DNA of 64,000 nucleotides from Cyprinodon diabolis (Eukaryota; Chordata; Actinopteri; Cyprinodontiformes; Cyprinodontidae). Below are positions 57,410-64,000 of the stretch, one piece after another. The number at the start of each line of letters is the position of its first letter. Position 1 is the stretch's first letter. Position numbers and translations under genes: made by a program. The stretch is from positions 19,637,611-19,701,610 of the forward strand of contig CM060081.1 of NCBI GenBank assembly GCA_030533445.1, in the 5' to 3' direction. The notes beneath the pieces were generated by a model, which was not told the DNA's origin, searched no databases, and saw only the letters and a list, made by a program, of their open reading frames with translations.

Positions 57410-58275
57410 ACAGATGTTGCAAGATTTGAGGGAGCATGCAACTGACATGCTGACAGAAGGAATGTCAGCATGTCATCAAGGTACTCTTATATCCCAGCAG
57501 ATCTTGTTTGGCTGAGCTACGTCGATGTCTGAGCCGGCAAGTCATTCACTTTGTTGTCTCCCATCCTTATATGAGGTAGGCATTAGCGTGAAGGATCTTG
57601 CCTAAGCACCCACACTGGCAGTTCATTCCCCACACAATCAATCTGCATGAAAGTCGAGTGACTTAAGCAAACCAACTGCCAGGTATAGTGTACGGGTACA
57701 TATTTGCAAAGTATGGACTTCAAACCCTAAGGTCGAAGTCTAAAACACCTCCAAAGGTGGTAGAAAAAGACATGGCCAACATCATGGGGGACTTTCAGAT
57801 ACAAATGAACAAAAATGTAATGGTGAACCTACCGGACATTGTGGTGGTGGGCAAAGAGCTGAATAAAGCCGTTGTGGTAGACCTAGCAATACCAAATGAC
57901 TGCAACATTAGGAAAAGGGAACATGAGACACTTTAGAAATACCAGGGGCTCAGAGAAGAGTTGGAGAAGACCTGGAAGGTCAAGGTATCAGTGGGGCCCG
58001 TGGTTGTTGGGGCACTCGGGGCAGTGACCCTCAAACTGGAGGAGTGGGTACAGCAGATCCCTGGAAATACATCAGACATCTCGTCCAGAAAAGTGCAGAG
58101 CTAGGAACAGCAAAGATAACGTGCAGAACCCTCGAGCTCCCAGGCCTCTGGTAGAGGACCCGAGCTTGGAGGAAAAAGAGACAAGGTTCAAAAGGTGGGA
58201 CAAATTTTTCATCTTTATATTATCTACTCAAAATGTTAGGAGGAATTATCTAGTTTTGCAAGTCAGTGCTGCAGA
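57410..58275 (+). pseudogene. LINE C-terminus with restriction-like endonuclease (R4-like)
   Basis: Translation near 57700-57935 gives YAKYGLQTLRSKSKTPPKVV, then GDFQIQMNKNVMVNLPDIVVVGKEL and KAVVVDLAIPNDCNIRKREHE. The run continues, past a TAG at about 57935, with LREELEKTWKVKV and VVVGALGAVTLKLEEWVQQIPG (to about 58080). The PD...(D)xx pattern after PDIVVV is that of the restriction-like nuclease at the C-terminus of site-directed LINEs (R2/R4/NeSL group). Upstream reading is broken. No RT remains. Confidence 0.6.
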
Positions 58276-58904
58276 AAACAAGTTGAAACATAGAGATCAA
58301 ATCTAGCTTGTAGTTGGATAATGGGCCGATTTGGCTGGGAAAATAGAGACAGGATGTTTGTGGCAGAAAGGCATCTTTTTCAGATTTACACTAAAATACA
58401 CACACCCCTACTAAAACTCACACATATTAACACGCAATATCACACAGCATCTGCTAATTTTGTTGCACTGTGATGCCTCAAGGGTGAAACAATATTTGCA
58501 AAGCCTAGACGGGAAGTGTGACCTTGAGCTGCTGCCTCGTACCTCCTCAAGAAAAGCTAAACATGTTTTGCATACCAAGCAAGATGTCCCCTTGTTTTCA
58601 GCAGGGAACCCTATAATACCAGACCAGAGCAGGTCGAGTGACACCTCCCTCCAACTTTCATTCTGTTTACTTTGTCTAAAACACATTTTTTCTCTCAGCC
58701 TGTAAAATGAGGAGGTGCAACAAAGGAGAGGTTCTGCTGTATATACGGGAGTGTGACTCACAAGGAGTAATTACCAGTATGGTGATAAGAGTCCTGCTTT
58801 GCCCCCCTCACCACTTCTCATCAGAGGCTACAGTGCTTCTGCCTATAAAGCCCTTAAAGCATCATAACACTCTTCCCAAGCCTCACTCCTGTATTTGAGG
58901 ATGC
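58276..58904. other. Non-coding stretch
   Basis: No gene or repeat was recognised. The overlapping frames at 58411-58761 (-) and 58460-58705 (+) have no known motif. Confidence 0.45.
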
Positions 58905-59099
58905 ATCTGTGGTAGAGACTGACATTTTTTCGGGAATCCCATGGGTCACGGGATTCCCGTGGGATTCCCGTGGGATGGGAGTCAGTATTAGTAACGATCA
59001 CGTGATTGGGACGGTACAGGATTAAACATTAACCAACCAAAAACCAACAGTGATTCCGCTCTGAGTTTTTCACCCGCACTCAAAAACAACAACAATGGG

Positions 59100-60346
59100 G
59101 CTCTGTTCGAAATCCTGGGCTGCATCCTCCAAGGACGCGGTCTACTTAGACTGGATCCTTTGAACTCCGTGAAAATAAGGAGAACGGAAGAGTTTTGGCT
59201 GTGAATTCGACCAGGTCTACCCTTCACCGGGTTTTATCGCCGTAAGGTCTGTGGCTTAGCAACCGCAAAAGTTGACACACAAAGCAGGAAAAGAATGAAA
59301 ACTGAAGTTTCCAAAACTGTTTGTTTATTTATTTCTTTTTTATTGTAAAGTGAACAAAGACTGATGAGAATCCAGAGTGGAATAAAGGTTCCAACCACCG
59401 GGAGCAGGAACAAATAAAATCAAATGTAATGATAGAAACCTTAGTCAGTTAAATAACCTGCTGCTGTCATTCTGCACATCTCTGATGTTGCTGCTATTTT
59501 CAAATATCCATCACTGTAAAAATGTCCATAGCTGCATATTGGTTATTTATTCTCCAGTTTTATATTGTTAAAACACTTTACAGAATTGTATTTTTTTTTT
59601 GTTTTTTTGTTTTTACTCTTCCCTATTATGTTATTCTTATAAATTTTTCTAAGGTCCACATTTGTGTGACCATTTTCAATAATCTTTCTGCTGCTGTAAA
59701 TTTGCCCATTGTGGGACAGTAAAAGGATTTTCTATTCTATTCTATAAAAGGGGTAGAAATATATAAGTAAATCTAAACAATGTATGTATTAAAAACATAT
59801 CTGCAAAATCTCTAATATTAAACAAGAAAAAAAATCTTAGTTAAGCCTATTGTGCAAAACAGCAATAAAAAGATAAAACTCCTATCAGATTTATAGTCCC
59901 CACACTGCAGATCTATTAGAATCTGTCCTTAAATTACAGCCAAAGTCATTTACACAGTAACAGATAAAAACCTTTAGATAAATCAAACATTACCGCCACA
60001 TATCTGACTCAATAACCATTAAAACAACTATTTTCATTCATTTCAGACGGAACTATTCACAGAGTTGTATTATATTAAACTGAACTTCCAATTTTCACCA
60101 CTGTTCGGCGCCAAGTAACCTTTCCTCTGATCACGGCTTGCTTGGTCTCGCAATGAATCCTGGGTAAACCAAGGATACTGAGGATACATCGACACCCGTC
60201 CTTCAAATCGGGCTAAAAGAAGGACGCATTTTAAGGCTGCATAACGAGAAGTCTTGGAATCCGACCAGACCTCAGCGCCGCACTATGACGTAATCGTACT
60301 TCGAATCTGGCCTTCTAAAGACGCATCCTAGGTTTTCGAACAGAGC
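59100..60346. mobile_element. Nested inverted-repeat element, 5-bp duplication
   Basis: The ends GCTCTGTTCGAAATCCTGGGCTGC and the complement of the right end agree over 24 bp with three mismatches. ATGGG flanks it at 59095-59099 and 60347-60351. The interior is non-coding apart from a LINE-tail-like piece at 59.46-59.75 kb. A 5-bp duplication with these termini does not fit a superfamily I can name. Confidence 0.7.
59460..59750 (+). repeat. Rex1-like LINE 3' tail
   Basis: 'aaatttgcccattgtgggacagtaaaaggatt' followed by 'ttctattctattcta' matches in pattern the end of the Rex1 copy at 54.41-54.47 kb. A further copy of this end ('ccacattgtgggataaataaaggatt') lies near 63600-63630. Confidence 0.5.
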
Positions 60347-60536
60347 ATGGGAGTGGTGCGGGAGTCATTCTGAATGGGAGCGGGATGGGAGTGGGAGTAA
60401 TTTCACCAGGAGTGGGACGGGACAGGATTTAGATTTCTACTCTTGCCCGGGATCGGGACGGGACACAATTTTTTTCTGTGGGAGTGGGATGGGACAGGAG
60501 TGAAAATCCAGTCCCGTGTCAGTCTCTAATCTGTGG

Positions 60537-61559
60537 TGACCAGCCTTCACACCTGAGTAATTTATGGATTTATCTATCGACTCAGCATCTGCTGTTGAGT
60601 TTAAGCTAGACCAATGAAGTAAGATAGATGTGTCAACATAGTAATCAATCAGTGCTTTAAAGAGGAGGATATAAAGAAAAGTGAACAAAGGATATAAATA
60701 TACAGGTAGATCAGTAACTGACACACCCACTCTAACCTGTCTCTGAAATATAAAAGGACCCAGACATAGTAATAGTAAATAAAAAAGTAAAAGTAAAACA
60801 AAACAGGCCAATCACAATTTTATCATAAACCTTCAGTCTTTAGTTTGTGTAAATCTATAACCTGATTTTAACCAAACAGTCATAAAGTTATTAGGTCCAG
60901 ACAGGCATTATTTCTTGATATTCATAGGGTTCGCACAAAAAAGTTGACATTTTAAACAGTTACCATCTCAAGTAAAAAGTTTGTGGGATTATCTCTCCAA
61001 AATGGAGAGATAATTTCCATTATCTATCTACATAAAACAGCAAAGTGGAGAGATAATCCATATTTTTAAAAATCCTTTATGTTTTAAAACCATTAAGCTC
61101 AACTTAAAAGGGCTAAATAATAAATTAAAGCTTTACAGGCCAAGCTTCCCTGTTATGTTTTAAAAGTCACAAGTAACTTTTATGATGTGATTTACACCAA
61201 CACATGTCATAGAATATAGCCTTATTTAAAAAAAAAATCAAGTAACTGAGGGGACTGTTGTCAAATTGCTCTGTTTTTATTAGTTAATCAGCTGATGCAG
61301 TGAGTCAGAATATTGGGTACAAGTTTGGAGACAGGGGATCTAATGCTTACCTAGACAAAATAATGCCTTGGGCAGCTGCCCACATCACCCCATCAAGAAC
61401 CGCAACTATTGATTACTTTGAAAGGTTGCTTGTGTTGCTAAGTGAACAGAATCTTTCCTACTGGGTAAATTACTATTCAAACTCATAAGCCTATGCTTTT
61501 ACATTTGCCCAAAGGGTGAAGTAAATTTGGCACTCACTGTACTTTCCATAGATAAGAAA
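60537..61559. other. AT-rich stretch with a perfect hairpin
   Basis: No gene was seen. ATTATCTCTCCA and its complement, separated by three bases, form a perfect 12-bp-arm hairpin at 60989-61015, and the motif 'tggagagataat' recurs once more at about 61038-61049. Confidence 0.5.
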
Positions 61560-61673
61560 CTCTGAACCAATCTGACTCGATGATCTGTTTTAATTGTCTC
61601 TCTAAAGTGCATTGAGATGACGTGTCGTGAATTGGTAATATATATAAAAACTAAATTGAAATCAAATATAATT
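61560..61673 (+). repeat. L2-type LINE terminal tail
   Basis: 'ctctaaagtgcattgagatgacgtgtcgtgaattgg...atataaaaactaaattgaaatc' matches in pattern the final tail of the L2 3' region near 50.74-50.80 kb. The solo LTR starting at 61679 abuts it. Confidence 0.6.
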
Positions 61674-61678
61674 GTGTG

Positions 61679-62447
61679 TGTCATGATCTTGCCGCTGACG
61701 ACTGGCCCGAATACTCATTTCATTCACATGACTAGCATGACTAGCCAATTTCTCATTTTCCATTCATCTGTGTCACCTGCTCCAGTCATCTGCCTTCTTA
61801 CAGTCATCAGTGCCAGATTACTCAAGCCCTTGCTGAGAGTGTTCTAGAATACCTGACTGTTTGCTGATTGCCTGATCCTGATCCGTTCAGCCTTTGACCC
61901 TGCCTGTTCCTATTCTGATCTGTTTACGTGACCTGTCCTCAGACTCCTGCTGCATTCTGCTTGTTTGCCAAACCTGGAACTGATCCCTGGCACTGTCCTG
62001 AATTTCCCTTTGGTACCTCTTTGGATCTCTGATCTTCTGGCCCATAGTCCTGAGCACCTTCTTGACACTGACTTTAGCTTTCCCCTTTGGATTATCCTTC
62101 GTCTGCTCAAATCTGATCTCCTGCCTTGCTCTCTGGCATCTGGGACTTCAATGTCTGGGATTCACTGGGTAGCGCCTGCCGCTTCTTGTCAGCAGCTGAC
62201 CGGCTGGAACCAACCTCGTCCACTGGGCTCAGACTGAACTTTTAGACCAGGTTAGTGACTCACATGTTTATAATCCTCCCCTGCCAGATTAACGTGGTTA
62301 CTAAACTATGTTATCTTCCTGCAGAGGTGAGGAACCTCTGCAGAACCTGTGCTATTCTCTGCAAATTTGTTATTTTTTAACACCTTTTTGAGATACCAAA
62401 CTCTCTGTCAGCTTTGAATATTGGGTCCTCTGTTATGAGCCCTGACA
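61679..62447 (+). mobile_element. Solo LTR, third family, 5-bp duplication
   Basis: Begins TGTCATGATCTTG and ends GCCCTGACA, flanked by GTGTG at 61674-61678 and 62448-62452 (low-complexity, so weaker than the other cases). The inner sequence is shared with the fragments at 0.85-1.69 kb and 37.68-38.18 kb. Confidence 0.75.
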
Positions 62448-62570
62448 GTGTGTCCACTGTTGATGCATATTAGAACTAGAATCATCCTGCTTGATTTGCA
62501 TATAATTAATCATGGAGGTGGAAATAATTTGCACCATTCATGCCGCCGACAGATGAAGCCTGTTTCTTAC

Positions 62571-62779
62571 CGACAGTCCTTTGCAACGGCCACCGCTAGG
62601 GCCAACACAAGGCCGTTGCCGACAATCCCCAGGGTGGATGTCACAAAGTAAGCTGCGTTTAGCAGGATCCCGTCCAATTCAGCACCACCAAGCGCCGAGG
62701 GTCAGGCTTTCGGGTCGGGGTGCACGGAATAGCCCTCTGAAGACGCGTCTCTGGTGTAGTTGCGGTCATGATAGATCCC
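62571..62779 (-). pseudogene. Exon-like segment encoding a membrane helix
   Basis: On minus, a strong acceptor (ctgtttttcctctacacag) ends at 62780 and a strong donor (tgtcg|gtaagaaa) follows 62571, giving a 209-bp exon. One frame, starting in phase 0, reads a polar part with an N-glycosylation site (NYT), then a hydrophobic helix (AAYFVTSTLGIVGNGLVLAL) and KDC. The GxxGN pattern is like the first helix of rhodopsin-family GPCRs, but the protein is not recognised. A TGA interrupts the frame at codon 26, possibly from CGA, so this may be a decayed exon or a wrong frame. It is the best host-gene-like signal outside transposons. Confidence 0.35.
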
Positions 62780-63302
62780 CTGTGTAGAGGAAAAACAGAG
62801 TTTTGGGTGATAGAGTCAAAAAATAAAACATAAGTAACATAAGTAAAGCAATTAATAACTATTATATAAAATGAAAGGGGTGTGGGTGGTAGAGCGCGGG
62901 GTCTGGGAGACCCCTCTAAGAATGCACGAGAGCTGGACCCCTCTCCAACTGCAATCACCATACAATTAACCCCGAAGCCCCACCCATGACTAGAATATGA
63001 CAGCCCCTTTTACCTTAAAATCCAACAATTTGGACGAAAACTCACCAAAAAAAGAATTAAATGATATCCAACCACACCACTGCAAAGGTATACACTCCAG
63101 TTAAATCTCCCAAAACCCACCCACCATTGGATCCCAGACAACACCATGAGCCAAATGGAAGACACCAGAATACTATCATGAAGCAAATAATCTGTGTGGG
63201 AACTGATCCTACAGAACCAGAAGATAATAGGCAGTGCAATCTAAAAGCCTCCTTGACCCAAAACCTCTTTACAATGCCGCCTGCTAAAAAAAAGTATAAA
63301 GA
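62780..63302. other. Non-coding stretch
   Basis: No gene or repeat family was recognised. It would be intron or upstream sequence if the exon at 62571-62779 is real. Confidence 0.4.
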
Positions 63303-64000
63303 GTAGAGGTGGGCGATACAGGGAATTTTTAATTGATACGATACCAAGTAAATACAGGGTGAGTATTGCTGATATCGATACAATACCAATACTTTTTAAC
63401 ATTTAAGCTTTATGTATCATGGAACTGCTGACCATTCAGTGTTTCTGTGATGTTTATTTTGTTATTACAATTGAATAATTATAGAATTAATAAAGTTCTA
63501 TTCATAGTGTAGATCATATTATTTGATCATATTTCAATCCTTGTGTAATTGTTTTTTGTATTGTGTACATTTGTCTGTTTCTTTAATTCTATACATTTCC
63601 ACATTGTGGGATAAATAAAGGATTAGTCCACTTAGATAACATGTTTTAATGGGATAAATGTACTGGGTTCTTTCAAGGTCTTAATTACACTTTCTGAGTG
63701 GGCTCCAGTAATATATCACATATAATATCTACTTTGAAAGTTAATATGAAGATGATCACTCTTATCTACTTGGATATTCTCTGGAGGTCTGAAACTCTGT
63801 CAGTGACATCTGCCTGAGAGTCCAGGTTCTATTGGGGCAATGAGCGAATTTTTCTTGCTCATGTTTGTTTTTCATGTGCTTATATAAACTTATTGTGTTT
63901 ACACTGCATTTAATTAGCTTTTTACAAACCATACAGCTTGCCGTTGTTTCGTTTACGTTATTAAAATATAGTCAAACAGCGCTTCTTTCCCTCTTCTCCA
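63303..64000 (-). mobile_element. hAT element, partial, with BED zinc finger
   Basis: The boundary 'tagaggtgggcgatac' at 63303 is the common terminus of a fish hAT family, followed by its 'gatacgataccaagtaaatacaggg' sub-terminal sequence. On minus, 63850-63960 encodes a BED finger: NETTASCMVCKKLIKCS, then a helix ending HMKNKH (C-x2-C...H-x4-H), the DNA-binding domain of hAT transposases. The catalytic part is missing between the finger and 63303, so this is a deletion derivative. A Rex1-like tail is nested near 63540-63630. It runs off the window. Confidence 0.65.

Larger units (their letters stand above)
58913..60528. mobile_element. hAT-type non-autonomous element with a nested insert
   Basis: Ends TAGAGACTGACA and TGTCAGTCTCTA are perfect inverted repeats of 12 bp. 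They are flanked by ATCTGTGG at 58905-58912 and 60529-60536. Sub-terminal regions are rich in 'gggattcccgtggga' and 'gggagtgggatggga' repeats. No transposase is present. An 8-bp duplication places it in hAT or another 8-bp-duplicating group. A second element occupies 59100-60346. Confidence 0.85.

Overview
The window looks like a transposon-dense intergenic or intronic stretch of a teleost fish genome. It is AT-rich and contains no long intact cellular gene. The organism call rests on the mixture of repeats: Rex1-type and L2/Maui-type LINEs, an R4-like LINE with a restriction-like endonuclease, Tf1/sushi-type and other Ty3/gypsy LTR elements, Tc1/mariner and hAT transposons, and a tRNA-derived SINE. 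I know these as typical of ray-finned fish; no database search was possible.

Layout. 1-5.4 kb: an old L2 LINE 3' end interrupted by an LTR fragment, a GC-rich island and the first copy of a short repeat. 5.4-11.2 kb: a Tc1-like transposase pseudogene with DD36E spacing (+), a hAT transposase pseudogene (-) and a ruined gypsy gag-pro-RT (-). 12.4-18.7 kb: an L2 reverse transcriptase split by a 5.05 kb element with CACTG termini. That element carries a SINE, Tc1 scraps, a solo LTR and a candidate four-exon small gene on the minus strand. 20.4-26.1 kb: an LTR remnant with its own insert, then a young non-autonomous sushi-like element (-) that has gag and a long tandem-repeat region but no pol. 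26.3-32.9 kb: a nearly complete Ty3/gypsy element (+) with two LTRs and a 4-bp target duplication. 34.6-45.4 kb: LINE pieces, including one L2 nested in another. 46.5-50.8 kb: a hAT deletion derivative and two solo LTRs. 52.2-54.5 kb: a Rex1 LINE with a 670-codon open frame. 54.5-58.3 kb: L2 endonuclease, hAT and R4-like fragments. 58.9-60.5 kb: a two-level nest of inverted-repeat elements. 61.7-64 kb: a solo LTR, one membrane-segment exon-like sequence with good splice sites, and the edge of a hAT element with a BED finger.

Insertions can be ordered from nesting and target-site duplications. The oldest layer is L2 and DNA-transposon sequence, cut by the CACTG element and solo LTRs. The two large LTR elements, separated by under 200 bp, are the youngest. 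Most coding remnants carry frameshifts or stops. The Rex1 frame and the gypsy pol are the best preserved. Candidate host sequence is limited to the four-exon model near 14.5 kb, the exon near 62.7 kb and a weak exon-like stretch near 2.9 kb.
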